NCBI GenBank assembly: GCA_031430435.1
Contig: JANPBM010000049.1
Location: 1 to 64,000, forward strand
Length of the DNA: 64,000 nt
Direction: 5' to 3'
From: JANNVK01 sp031430435
Lineage (GTDB): Bacteria; Acidobacteriota; Blastocatellia; Pyrinomonadales; Pyrinomonadaceae
Made by a program: the position numbers and the translations under genes. The notes under the pieces were generated by a model, which saw only the letters and a program-made list of their open reading frames with translations, had not been told where the DNA came from and searched no databases. Shown piece after piece: positions 23,530 to 31,837 of this stretch. Each line of letters opens with the position of its first letter. The first letter of the stretch is position 1.

Positions 23530-24228
23530 GTGAAAAAAACTCAAAACCAAACAACCGCTTTATCTGATGCCGTAGCTGCCGGAAGAATTACGCCTGAAAA
23601 AGCCGCTGAAATCGCTAAACTGCCGGCAACTTCGCAGATGCGGATAATCCGCAACCATCGGCAAATCCGTAACAGGCTGGCGACTGAAATTCGCGTGGCG
23701 GCAATAGAAAATTCGGACGAACTGAAAGGCGGAACTTGTATGCTTTGCAATCCGAAACGCAACATTACGGACGATGAGGCATTGCGTAATCATTTGCAAG
23801 CGTTAGGTTCGGCTTATCCAAAATTGGAGCGATATTTTGAAGCAATTCTGGAAGAAATGGATGAAACTCTTCTGGCGGATAAAATTTTAACTGCTTCAAA
23901 ACGGGTTCTTTTGGCGGTTGATACGGGCATTTGCGATTTTCGGTCAATTAAACAAAAAACCAAACTTTCCGCTGACGAGCTTGAGTTGACAATTGCAAAC
24001 CTGCTTGAATACGGCGATCTGGAAATTGCCAAACAAGGCAAAATTTTCAACGACGGTGCGACAATTCAATTTTATAAACGACCGAAAATTAAAGATGAAA
24101 AACTCAAAAAACTTTGTACTGATTGTGAATTACCTGTTGGCAAAGGCTATGCGGAGATTGATTTAGGTTACGTTTGCAAAAGTTGTCAAGCAAACGAAAA
24201 ACGGCTTGGCAAAGCTGAGAAAAGCTAG
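23530..24228 (+). CDS. Hypothetical regulator with winged-helix and zinc-ribbon parts
   Basis: 232 residues from GTG 23530. The N-terminus (LSDAVAAGRITPEKAAEIAKLPATSQMRIIRNHR) looks like a small HTH or ParB-type helix set. The middle (LAVDTGICDFRSIKQKTKLSADELELTIANLLEYGDL) is a convincing winged helix. A C-terminal CTDC...CKSC pair forms a zinc ribbon. Being the last early gene before lysis, it could regulate late transcription; that is inference. Confidence 0.6.
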   Translation: MKKTQNQTTALSDAVAAGRITPEKAAEIAKLPATSQMRIIRNHRQIRNRLATEIRVAAIENSDELKGGTCMLCNPKRNITDDEALRNHLQALGSAYPKLERYFEAILEEMDETLLADKILTASKRVLLAVDTGICDFRSIKQKTKLSADELELTIANLLEYGDLEIAKQGKIFNDGATIQFYKRPKIKDEKLKKLCTDCELPVGKGYAEIDLGYVCKSCQANEKRLGKAEKS

Positions 24229-24288
24229 TCGCAACAATCGCAAAGTTTTATTTGGTAAAGTCTCAAACAATCTCGTAAGAGGAATTTT

Positions 24289-25506
24289 ATGAACTTTGAC
24301 CGAAACACATTTTTTGAACAGTATCGCAGTAAATTTGGCAGTTTGAACAACTATCAAGTACAAGGTCTTAGTCGTTTGCTCCGCCTTTACGAGAAATATG
24401 ACGGCTGGTGGGACAGTATTCCGCAGATCGCAAACTCGGTTGCTCAAATTAAACACGAAACAAACCGGACATTTAATCCGGTTGTGGAAGCCTATTATTT
24501 AGGCAATCCGAATGCCGAAAACCCGAAAGATTTTTACCAAGGCAACAATGACCTAGTTCGTCGGACGCAAAAAACATTTCGATATTATCCGTATTTCGGG
24601 ATGGGCGACATTCAGCTTACTTGGCTTGATAATTTCGCAAAGCACGATAAATTACTTCGCACTTATTTTCCTGAAATTGTTGCTGAATTTGAAACTCGTT
24701 CCAAAGAGGTCTTGGATTTAGTAAAACATCCGAGACAAGTTTTAGACGGCGACATTTCGTTTGCGGTGATGACAATCGGAATGCACAGAGGGACATTTCG
24801 CGGCAATAGGAAATTAGACGATTACAAAACGGCAAAAGGTTTTGATCACTTCAATGCTCGCGGAATTGTAAACGGCGATAAGAATTACGATGTCAAAGGT
24901 TCGCCTTTGAGCGTAGGAAGACATATCGAAAAAGATGCTCTTGAATTTGAAAAGATTCTTAAAAAATCGTTGGTTGTGAATGCTGAAAATATTTCTAATG
25001 TAATTGACCAACTGCAAGAATCGCAAATCGAGCCGGTTGAAGGTCAAACGGAAGGCGTAGGCGAAGCAATTCAATTAAATAACGATTTACCGCCTGTTGT
25101 TGCCAAAGAATTTACTGAAGGCGAACGTCCTGCCGAAGATCAAGCAAACATTCCAACTCAAATTGAAGGCACAAAACCAAGCAACTTTTTAACCAAACTT
25201 TGGACAAGTATTGTCGGCGTGATTACGGGAGCGGTTGCGGTTCCGAGTTTTTTGACGGCGTGGCTGTCGGACGGAACGGCAAAGGAGATATTCTTATCGG
25301 TTTTTCAAGCGGTTGCCGGTATTTTACGCGAACATTTTCAAACGATTTTAATTGTAACTATCGCAAGCTATGTGGTTTATCACATTGTAAAAAAAGTGAA
25401 CGCATATTTTATTTCAAAACTGAAAGTTGAAAACAACGTCAAAATCGTGCCGGCTCCGGAACAGCCGAAAACGTTGAAATCAACCATACTTTCGATATTT
25501 TTATAA
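24289..25506 (+). CDS. Endolysin with chitinase-like domain and C-terminal membrane segments
   Basis: 405 residues, with AAGAGGA upstream. The N-terminal ~190 residues resemble GH19/lysozyme-type phage endolysins (SVAQIKHETNRTFNPVVEAYYLGNP and YFGMGDIQLTWLDNF, with the catalytic-type Glu in HET). A Pro/Glu-rich linker leads to two hydrophobic segments (~300-330 and ~345-370; IVGVITGAVAVPSFLTAWL, ILIVTIASYVVYHIV). It may combine muralytic and holin or anchoring functions. No separate classical holin is evident nearby. Confidence 0.75.
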   Translation: MNFDRNTFFEQYRSKFGSLNNYQVQGLSRLLRLYEKYDGWWDSIPQIANSVAQIKHETNRTFNPVVEAYYLGNPNAENPKDFYQGNNDLVRRTQKTFRYYPYFGMGDIQLTWLDNFAKHDKLLRTYFPEIVAEFETRSKEVLDLVKHPRQVLDGDISFAVMTIGMHRGTFRGNRKLDDYKTAKGFDHFNARGIVNGDKNYDVKGSPLSVGRHIEKDALEFEKILKKSLVVNAENISNVIDQLQESQIEPVEGQTEGVGEAIQLNNDLPPVVAKEFTEGERPAEDQANIPTQIEGTKPSNFLTKLWTSIVGVITGAVAVPSFLTAWLSDGTAKEIFLSVFQAVAGILREHFQTILIVTIASYVVYHIVKKVNAYFISKLKVENNVKIVPAPEQPKTLKSTILSIFL

Positions 25507-25530
25507 CGCCATTATATGGAAGGAGAACAA

Positions 25531-25881
25531 ATGAGAAAATTATTTTCTTTACTGATTGCAATGATGATCTTTGCTTTCAGTCTTACTATTTTCGCTGATG
25601 TCGGGAAATCAAATACCGAATCGGCATCACCGACAAAAACGGTCGCGGCACTCGCACCGTTTACACAAGCAGTAATTGAAGTTTATTCCGTTGCCGAGAG
25701 CCGGAGAATTCGTGAACCGCTTATACCTGAAATTTCGCTATTAAACTTTGAAGCGAATCCGGGGTCAATTACAAAATCAACAATTTTTGACAATTCAATT
25801 TATCATCTGCCGCCGAAACGGGTTTCGTTGAAGCGGAATAAGGCAAACATCAGATCGCCTGATGCCGAGCGGACAGAGTAA
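25531..25881 (+). CDS. Secreted small protein in the lysis region
   Basis: 116 residues from ATG 25531 with AAGGAG 8-13 bp upstream. Signal peptide MRKLFSLLIAMMIFAFSLTIFA, then a Ser/Thr-rich stretch and a basic C-terminus. Signal-peptide end (FADVGKS) resembles that of the exported peptide at 9091 (FADGGQS). Role unknown. Confidence 0.6.
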   Translation: MRKLFSLLIAMMIFAFSLTIFADVGKSNTESASPTKTVAALAPFTQAVIEVYSVAESRRIREPLIPEISLLNFEANPGSITKSTIFDNSIYHLPPKRVSLKRNKANIRSPDAERTE

Positions 25882-25947
25882 AGAGTTTAAGACAAAGATT
25901 TCAGAGCTTAAGGCGGATTGAAAAGTTCGCCTTTTTACCAAATAAAT

Positions 25948-26289
25948 ATGACCGATTTGACCAAAGAAAAAATTAAAGAATTTATTGACCGACGGTTCGG
26001 GTTACCAAACGCAGACAGCAGTTTGCACATCGAAGATTCCGATAAATGGTGTGAAATTCTGACCGAGTTTACAGATTTTGTAAATAATTTTCATGGCGGA
26101 AACCGTGTGGAGTTGAGGTATCGCATCGGCAGCCAAGAAGAAACTCGAACGATTATTCAATGCGTCGGCGGTCAAGATGATGTAAAGGATAACCGATTCG
26201 ACGGCAAAACATCAACTGAAGGCGAAGCGTGGAATATGTTCGAGAAAGCAAACCCGAATGCAATGGTGATCGAGGCGAATTTATTATGA
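25948..26289 (+). CDS. Hypothetical protein
   Basis: 113 residues from ATG 25948. Mixed alpha/beta, one CxG pair, no recognised domain. The stop overlaps the next ATG (ATGA). It sits between the secreted protein and the spanin-like pair. Confidence 0.55.
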   Translation: MTDLTKEKIKEFIDRRFGLPNADSSLHIEDSDKWCEILTEFTDFVNNFHGGNRVELRYRIGSQEETRTIIQCVGGQDDVKDNRFDGKTSTEGEAWNMFEKANPNAMVIEANLL

Positions 26290-26672
26290 AACCAAAACTG
26301 ATTTATTTCTTGCTGATTGATTATTGGTATATTTCCGCCGGAGCAATTGCCGCTTTTTTGTTAATTGTTTTTGTCTCGATTTCTGTTAATTCGTGCCAAA
26401 CCAAACGCGAGCAAAACAAAATTGATGAAGCAAAAACTAAGATAATTGAAAACTCTTCGGAAATAAATGTCGCGGCAAATTCAAAAATTGAAATTCAAAA
26501 GGAAGTTAAAAATGCACAATCTAACACGAATATCGCTAACAATAATTTTACTGATTCTAAGCTCCGCGACAGCAGTTTTTTCACAAGCACAGAAGCCGGC
26601 GACAAATTCTGCGAACGCTACCGGAACGATTCAAGCTGCACCGAATGGCGTAAATATAACTTCGGACGATGA
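26286..26672 (+). CDS. Inner-membrane spanin-like (Rz-type) protein
   Basis: 128 residues. One N-terminal membrane helix (AIAAFLLIVFVSISVNS) then a Cys, a charged coiled-coil and a Cys-containing tail, the layout of i-spanins. A second gene with a signal peptide starts inside it in another frame at 26512, the classic nested spanin arrangement, although that partner lacks a lipobox. Confidence 0.5.
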   Translation: MKPKLIYFLLIDYWYISAGAIAAFLLIVFVSISVNSCQTKREQNKIDEAKTKIIENSSEINVAANSKIEIQKEVKNAQSNTNIANNNFTDSKLRDSSFFTSTEAGDKFCERYRNDSSCTEWRKYNFGR

Positions 26673-26916
26673 TTTAGTTGTTTGCAATCAAAGACTTACA
26701 AAGGTTTTGGAAGAACTTGAATCAGCTGAAAAACTAATTGCGAATCTGAAAGAATTATCGGCGAAACAAACCGAATTGAATACTGCCAACAATCAAATTA
26801 TCGCCACTCAAAACGGCGTTATTGCTGCACAAAAAGACTTAATAAAAATTTACGAGGCTCGTCCGCGAAAGAAAACTAAAATTCTTTGGGGATTAATTTC
26901 TTTCGCTACCAACTAA
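26512..26916 (+). CDS. Exported coiled-coil protein, possible outer spanin partner
   Basis: 134 residues from ATG 26512 (AAGGAAG upstream), overlapping the previous gene by 161 bp in another frame. Signal peptide MHNLTRISLTIILLILSSATAVFS, then a long coiled-coil (LEELESAEKLIANLKELSAKQTELN...), and a basic hydrophobic C-terminus (ILWGLISFATN). No lipobox Cys, so an outer-membrane lipoprotein is not supported. It may interact with host envelope during lysis. Confidence 0.55.
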   Translation: MHNLTRISLTIILLILSSATAVFSQAQKPATNSANATGTIQAAPNGVNITSDDDLVVCNQRLTKVLEELESAEKLIANLKELSAKQTELNTANNQIIATQNGVIAAQKDLIKIYEARPRKKTKILWGLISFATN

Positions 26917-26920
26917 ACCA

Positions 26921-27262
26921 ATGGAAATAACGCTCGGACATATTATTACAGTCGGTATTTTTGTTGCGGGATTGGCAGTCACTTATTTTGTGATTACGAT
27001 TCGCAACGATCAGAAACTCCTGAACACAGATGAGAAACTGAAAGCTCTTGAATCAGATATTAAAATTCTCGCCGCCTCGCTTGAACAGCATAAGTTGAAC
27101 GCGGAAATACATTTCAGTTTGGCGGTCAGCAATCAAGTGCAAAAAAGAACAGACGAAAAGTTTGCCGAATTTGAAAAACAGTTGACCAAAATGGAAAACA
27201 ATATCGGCGACAAATTTAAAGAATTTAAGGAAATAATCAAGCAGATTTCCGACAAGAAATAA
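26921..27262 (+). CDS. Membrane-anchored coiled-coil protein, holin-like candidate
   Basis: 113 residues. N-terminal membrane helix (IITVGIFVAGLAVTYFVITI) and a long coiled-coil (DEKLKALESDIKILAASLEQHKLN...). This N-out helix plus coiled-coil layout is common to phage lysis-cassette proteins. The stop overlaps the next start (TAATG). Confidence 0.55.
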   Translation: MEITLGHIITVGIFVAGLAVTYFVITIRNDQKLLNTDEKLKALESDIKILAASLEQHKLNAEIHFSLAVSNQVQKRTDEKFAEFEKQLTKMENNIGDKFKEFKEIIKQISDKK

Positions 27263-27600
27263 TGAGTTTTGCAACTTACAATTTAGACAATAATCCAATC
27301 GTTGCGGGCGGCGTTTGGATTTTGAAGTTTGATTATTTGCAAGTTGTCAATAATGAAGATGTGCCGGTTAATTTATCAACAAGCACTGCGAATTTTAAGA
27401 TTCGCTGGGATAACGGGAAGGACTGGACTCCGCCGAATTTGACAATAAATATCAATGTACCGACCGCTGAAGTTACGATTACCGTCAACGATGAAGATAC
27501 CGCGTTGCTTAAACCCGCAACAGGCAGATATTTCATAAACATAGTCAACGCATTAGGAGTGCCGACTCCGCTTTTGATCGGGAGAATTCGAGTTATATGA
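27262..27600 (+). CDS. Phage beta-sandwich structural protein (BppU-like)
   Basis: 112 residues, all-beta, with the pattern of upper baseplate/receptor-binding N-terminal domains (GGVWILKFDYLQVVNNEDVPVNLSTSTANFKIRW...). It starts the fibre-gene run and overlaps the following gene by 4 bp. Likely a tail-tip or capsid-fibre component. Confidence 0.6.
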   Translation: MSFATYNLDNNPIVAGGVWILKFDYLQVVNNEDVPVNLSTSTANFKIRWDNGKDWTPPNLTININVPTAEVTITVNDEDTALLKPATGRYFINIVNALGVPTPLLIGRIRVI

Positions 27601-27833
27601 ACACAATTCGAGTAATAGAAAACGAATTTAAAGTGGCTATCAAAGAGCCTGAAATCAAAACGGTTTTGGTAAAAGAGCAATCAATCAGCGTGATTTCAGT
27701 CAAAGAACAAGGTCCCGAAGGTTTAAGAGGCGAAACAGGTTTAAAAGGTGAAACAGGCGAAACAGGTGCCAAGGGCGACAAAGGCGAACAAGGAACATTT
27801 GACGGAATAATTTTAGACGGAGGAAATTTTTAG
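27597..27833 (+). CDS. Short collagen-like fibre protein
   Basis: 78 residues. A lead segment (residues 1-38) is followed by Gly-X-Y triplets (GPEGLRGETGLKGETGETG...) for ~24 residues, forming a short triple helix. It ends FDGIILDGGNF, a motif echoed at the end of the next protein. Probably a trimeric fibre shaft. Confidence 0.75.
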   Translation: MNTIRVIENEFKVAIKEPEIKTVLVKEQSISVISVKEQGPEGLRGETGLKGETGETGAKGDKGEQGTFDGIILDGGNF

Positions 27834-27835
27834 AT

Positions 27836-28513
27836 ATGGCAGTATCACGAACAAGACAACGCAGACGAGCAAACGGCGGAGCCGCCGGAGCTCCTGCCGA
27901 ATTGCTGACAACCGAACTTTCGTATAATGAAACAGACGATACTTTGTATATCGGCTACGGCGATGACGGAAACGGAAATGCAACATCTATCAGAGCAGTT
28001 GCCGGAGCCGGAGCGTTTATGCGGCTCGTAACAGATCAATTGGTGGCAGGAATCAAAACATTTTCAGCGTCCCCGATTGTTCCAACGCCAAATCCCGGCG
28101 ATAACACCACAAAAGCGGCATCTACCGCATTTGTAACTGCCGCAATTGCCGCACTTAGTGCGGGAGGAACGTGGGGGAATATCGACGGAACAATTACAAA
28201 TCAGCCGGATTTGGTTAATTATGTTTCGGCTCAAATTGCTGCGGTTGTTAATTCTGCACCGGGCGTTTTGGATACGTTGAACGAGCTGGCAGCAGCTTTG
28301 GGCAACGATGCAAATTTTGCGACAAGTATGTCCAATGCTTTAGCCGCAAAAGCAAGTTTAACGCTTTCAAATTTATCCGATTTAACTGTCGCAAGGGCAA
28401 ATTTAGGGCTTGGCTCGATGGCAGTTCAAGCGTCAAATGCAGTGAACATCACAGGCGGAACAGTTTCAGGCGTAATTTTGGATAATGTTGTGCTTGACGG
28501 CGGGACATTTTAG
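27836..28513 (+). CDS. Tail fibre protein
   Basis: 225 residues. Contains the phage-fibre pattern PGDNTTKAASTAFVTAAIAAL and repeat-like LSDLTVARANLGLGSMA, with a basic N-terminus (RTRQRRRAN). C-terminus ILDNVVLDGGTF parallels that of the collagen-like protein upstream. Probably a trimeric distal fibre. Confidence 0.75.
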   Translation: MAVSRTRQRRRANGGAAGAPAELLTTELSYNETDDTLYIGYGDDGNGNATSIRAVAGAGAFMRLVTDQLVAGIKTFSASPIVPTPNPGDNTTKAASTAFVTAAIAALSAGGTWGNIDGTITNQPDLVNYVSAQIAAVVNSAPGVLDTLNELAAALGNDANFATSMSNALAAKASLTLSNLSDLTVARANLGLGSMAVQASNAVNITGGTVSGVILDNVVLDGGTF

Positions 28514-28515
28514 AT

Positions 28516-28737
28516 ATGCCGGTACCGGTCAAACCAAAGCGTGGAGCAACAGCCGATTATGTGCCGACACCATCTGATTTACAGGACGGCGAAATTGGCG
28601 TTAATACGTCTGATCGAATTATTTATCAAAAAGTTGGCGACAACGTAATTCCGGTGGCAAATTACAAGAAACTTACCGTTTCAAATACGGCACCGTCATC
28701 GCCTGAAATAGGTGATTTATGGGTGGATACAAACTAA
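28516..28737 (+). CDS. Short fibre / adhesin domain protein
   Basis: 73 residues. Contains PTPSDLQDGEIGVNTSDRIIYQKVGDNV, the common phage-fibre 'GE.GvNtaDg.iy.k..' repeat, and ends SSPEIGDLWVDTN. It directly abuts genes on both sides and is likely part of the fibre complex. Confidence 0.7.
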   Translation: MPVPVKPKRGATADYVPTPSDLQDGEIGVNTSDRIIYQKVGDNVIPVANYKKLTVSNTAPSSPEIGDLWVDTN

Positions 28738-29574
28738 ATGATTGCAAACAGAGACCAGTTAATAAATGCGTTAGCCAATAATTCAAGCCGTTTGATTATT
28801 GATAAAGCCTCGATTGCCAACACGGCGGCGGCTCAATTTCATTCACTTTGGAGAGCAACCGGACAACCCGGTCAAGGTGCAATTCCTGCCGCCGTTGCAG
28901 TTTGCAATAATACGCTGATCGGAGCATTTCAATTTACTCAGCAAACATCGCCCGCAACGTCTTACTTTGGTTATTATGACGGCACAACCGCAAACGGTGC
29001 AGTTACGTTGGAATTGCACGACAGATTAGCTCACGTCGGCGGATTGGTCGGCAATCTGATAACTGCTCAAACAGTCAATCTGGATTTATCGGCTTTGTTG
29101 GCAACAAATAATTTAGATGCTCGCAAAGGCGATGCTAATTATTCGGATGTTCAATGGTGGCTTGAATACTACACGGATACAGGTGCAACCGTTGCAGTTG
29201 CGACCGTAAATGTAACTTACAACGACGGCACGAGTGGTAATTTGACCACACTATCATTAGCGGCAACTCGCCGAGCGTCTTTTATGCAACCTCTGAACGG
29301 TTTAATTCCTGCCGCCGCTTCAGGCAAATTTATTAGAAGCGTAAATACGGTAACTTTATCAATTTCAACCGGAACAGCCGGAAGTTTTGGAGTGACTGCG
29401 ACCAGAAAACGCTCGTCAATGCCGCAAAATCTGGCAAATTTATCGTTTATTTACAACTGGGCAGATTTGGGGTTGCCTGAAATCGCCAACGAATCTTGTT
29501 TGTTTTTAATCATGCTTTGCTCTACAACGTCAACCGGTACGGTCAGAGGAAGCGGAAAACTGGCACACGGATAA
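28738..29574 (+). CDS. Fibre or decoration protein
   Basis: 278 residues, Ala/Thr/Ser rich and beta-rich. It shares the style of viral structural proteins of this operon (LWRATGQPGQGAIPAAVAVCNN, TNNLDARKGDANYSDVQWWLEYYTDTGAT). No receptor-binding domain recognised. Position among fibre genes supports a structural role. Confidence 0.6.
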   Translation: MIANRDQLINALANNSSRLIIDKASIANTAAAQFHSLWRATGQPGQGAIPAAVAVCNNTLIGAFQFTQQTSPATSYFGYYDGTTANGAVTLELHDRLAHVGGLVGNLITAQTVNLDLSALLATNNLDARKGDANYSDVQWWLEYYTDTGATVAVATVNVTYNDGTSGNLTTLSLAATRRASFMQPLNGLIPAAASGKFIRSVNTVTLSISTGTAGSFGVTATRKRSSMPQNLANLSFIYNWADLGLPEIANESCLFLIMLCSTTSTGTVRGSGKLAHG

Positions 29575-29807
29575 TGGCAATCAAAAGTCCGGAATCAGAT
29601 ATTTTTCGGAGCAGTAAATCAGGCGTTTACGGCTCAGAGATTTTTGATGATGAATATTTCGTTGAAATTCAACTATCAAGCGGAAAAATCAAAGTTTGGC
29701 TGAACTCAAATCAAGCAAAACCGCTAAAGGTTTGGAACGGCACGAGTTGGGACATTAAACCTGTAAAGTTCTGGAACGGCACGAGTTGGCAGGTAACAAG
29801 TTATTGA
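29574..29807 (+). CDS. Small fibre-tip-like protein with WNGTSW repeats
   Basis: 77 residues from ATG 29574 (TAATG overlap). Contains LKVWNGTSWDIKPVKFWNGTSWQV, two copies of K-x-WNGTSW typical of phage tail-fibre tips. It ends the fibre cluster; the next ~100 bp hold only weak hairpins and the ribosome site of the next gene. Confidence 0.65.
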   Translation: MAIKSPESDIFRSSKSGVYGSEIFDDEYFVEIQLSSGKIKVWLNSNQAKPLKVWNGTSWDIKPVKFWNGTSWQVTSY

Positions 29808-29909
29808 ATTTTAGTAGTGGAGAAAATTCCGCGGCAACCGCATTGCAAATCATTCGCGGAAAAACCAAGGTTCACGGATATTTTATTTAAAATCAGGAGA
29901 ATTTAATTT

Positions 29910-30074
29910 ATGAACGCAGAAGAATTTTTAATGTTGCTCGCCGAGAAAGGCGGAAGAATCGTATCATCAAACAATTGCAGTCATCTTGAGATTGTCGAAG
30001 CTCAGGCAGACGAAAAACGCTGGTTCGTCAATGGCGAAAGTTTTGGTTTTATTTGGTTTCCTAAAAATGATTAA
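29910..30074 (+). CDS. 54-residue hypothetical protein
   Basis: ATG 29910 with CAGGAGA 10-16 bp upstream. Reads MNAEEFLMLLAEKGGRIVSS...WFVNGESFGFIWFPKND. Probably a small alpha/beta domain. It overlaps the methyltransferase start by 8 bp, so the two are likely coupled. Confidence 0.5.
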   Translation: MNAEEFLMLLAEKGGRIVSSNNCSHLEIVEAQADEKRWFVNGESFGFIWFPKND

Positions 30075-31383
30075 AATTTCCGCATTAATAAGAAACACAG
30101 AAAATCCGCGAATTATTAAAGACGAAAACTTTAAAACGCTCTGTGAAAATTTGCGGACATATCCGAAGTTTTTAGAAAAACGTCCGATTATTATTAAGTC
30201 GTTTGCCGATCCGGTAATAATAGCCGGCGACAAGCGTTTTGAAGCGTTAAAGTTTCTCGGTTACAAGGAAATTGACGATTCTTGGGTAAAAACCGCCGAA
30301 GATTTCACCGAAGACGAAATAAAGGCATTTATCTTGATTGACAATACTCATCAAGGCGAATGGGATTTTCATTTGTTGGCAAAGCATTTCGGCGACGTTG
30401 ACCTATCCGCCATCGGCATAGATTTCCCCGAAAATTGGCAGGATATTCTTTCAAACGATATACCTGAAGCCGAACGAAGTAACGAAGAAGAATTTGCTCG
30501 AATAGACGAACAGACTGAAACGGTCTTAAACTCGCTCGACGAAATTCAAGCTAAATGGAAAACCGCTGAAGGGGAAATTTGGGTTCTTGGCAGCCACAGA
30601 ATTATTTGCGGTGATTCAACCGATAAAGCAATTATTGATAAATTAATGAAAACCGAATCTGCGGAATTGCTTTTCACGTCTCCGCCTTATTTGGATCAAC
30701 GGACGTACGAAACCAAGACGGATTTGTCGGCGGCTAAAATTACAAAATTTATCGAACATTTTTCAACCATTGCAGAATTTCAAGTCGTCAATCTCGGAAT
30801 CGTCAGGAAGAACTCCGAGGTCGTAACATATTGGGACGACTTTATTATTGAAGCCCGAAATTGCGGATTAAAATTAATCAGTTGGAACGTTTGGGACAAA
30901 ATGACTCCGGGCGGAATTGCTCAACAAACGGCAATGTTCGGAATTGAACACGAGTTTATTTTTATATTCGGAAACAAACCGAAAAAATTAAATTTGACCG
31001 TGCCGAATGATTCGGCGGGAAAAATCAAAAAAACATTATGCAAACGCGAACAAAACGGCGACATTTCACGCGAAGAAGTGAATTACGTTACCCGCGACAA
31101 GCGACAAATCGGCACCGTTTATCGCGGCTCGAGGATGACGGTTTCACAAAATATGTTTGACCATCCGGCACCGTTTTCAGTTGAATTTCCTTATTCGTAT
31201 ATTGAAGCAATGACAAGCAAAAATGGCATAGTTTGCGAGCCGTTCTTAGGCAGCGGAACAACGCTGATTGCATGCGAGATGCTCAACAGACAATGTCGCG
31301 GCATTGAATTATCGCCGAAATATCTTGCCGGAACGCTGGAGCGTTGGTATTTATTAACAGGTAAAACACCTGTATTAGTTTAA
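30067..31383 (+). CDS. ParB-domain DNA methyltransferase (N4/N6 type)
   Basis: 438 residues from ATG 30067. The N-terminal ~110 residues are ParB/Srx-like (ISALIRNTENPRIIKDENF, PVIIAGDKRFEALKFLG). The methyltransferase part has motif IV LFTSPPYLD and motif I VCEPFLGSGTTLIA in the order of beta-class DNA methylases, ending CRGIELSPKYLAGTLERW. It probably methylates adenine-N6 or cytosine-N4 in phage DNA to avoid restriction, or marks packaging sites. The adjacent terminase suggests late expression. No cognate endonuclease nearby. Confidence 0.9.
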   Translation: MIKISALIRNTENPRIIKDENFKTLCENLRTYPKFLEKRPIIIKSFADPVIIAGDKRFEALKFLGYKEIDDSWVKTAEDFTEDEIKAFILIDNTHQGEWDFHLLAKHFGDVDLSAIGIDFPENWQDILSNDIPEAERSNEEEFARIDEQTETVLNSLDEIQAKWKTAEGEIWVLGSHRIICGDSTDKAIIDKLMKTESAELLFTSPPYLDQRTYETKTDLSAAKITKFIEHFSTIAEFQVVNLGIVRKNSEVVTYWDDFIIEARNCGLKLISWNVWDKMTPGGIAQQTAMFGIEHEFIFIFGNKPKKLNLTVPNDSAGKIKKTLCKREQNGDISREEVNYVTRDKRQIGTVYRGSRMTVSQNMFDHPAPFSVEFPYSYIEAMTSKNGIVCEPFLGSGTTLIACEMLNRQCRGIELSPKYLAGTLERWYLLTGKTPVLV

Positions 31384-31384
31384 T

Positions 31385-31822
31385 ATGGCAAATCAGACAA
31401 CTCCCGGACAAAAAGAAATTATTGCTGAACGCCGGCAACGCGTTTGGGCTTTTCGCGTTGCCGGAGCGACTGTGCGGCAGATTGTTAAATTGCTGGAAAA
31501 ACAAGGTACAACGGTTTCGATCGGGACCATCTCAAGCGATTTAAAAGCGGAATTGAAACGAGTTCAAAAAGAAACGTCGGACGATGTGAATTTATACAAA
31601 ACTATTGCAAACGAACGCATTGAAGCAATTGCTTTGGGTGCGTTAGTCAAAGCCAAAACAGGCAATAAAGCCGCTGCGGAAATTATTTACGGCGGCATTG
31701 ACAGACAAATTAAAATGGGTTTCATTGTTGAAGCTCCAAAAGTAATAAACGTCAATCCGAAACAAGCTCTGGCTGAAATGCTCGGAATGAACGAGGAAGA
31801 CTTGCCTGCGGAATTATTGTAA
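31385..31822 (+). CDS. Terminase small subunit
   Basis: 145 residues. N-terminal HTH (VWAFRVAGATVRQIVKLLEKQGTTVSIGTISSDLKAEL) followed by a helical oligomerisation region and a short acidic tail (GMNEEDLPAELL) that may contact the large subunit. It lies directly upstream of the large terminase. Confidence 0.75.
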   Translation: MANQTTPGQKEIIAERRQRVWAFRVAGATVRQIVKLLEKQGTTVSIGTISSDLKAELKRVQKETSDDVNLYKTIANERIEAIALGALVKAKTGNKAAAEIIYGGIDRQIKMGFIVEAPKVINVNPKQALAEMLGMNEEDLPAELL

Positions 31823-31837
31823 AAAACGGGCTGATAT

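Noticed and set aside
24163..24456. Minus-strand frame at the endolysin start
   Set aside because: Antisense to the endolysin coding sequence and its ribosome site.
27720..27780. Tandem DNA repeat at GGTGAAACAGGC units
   Set aside because: It is the codon pattern of collagen-like Gly-X-Y triplets.
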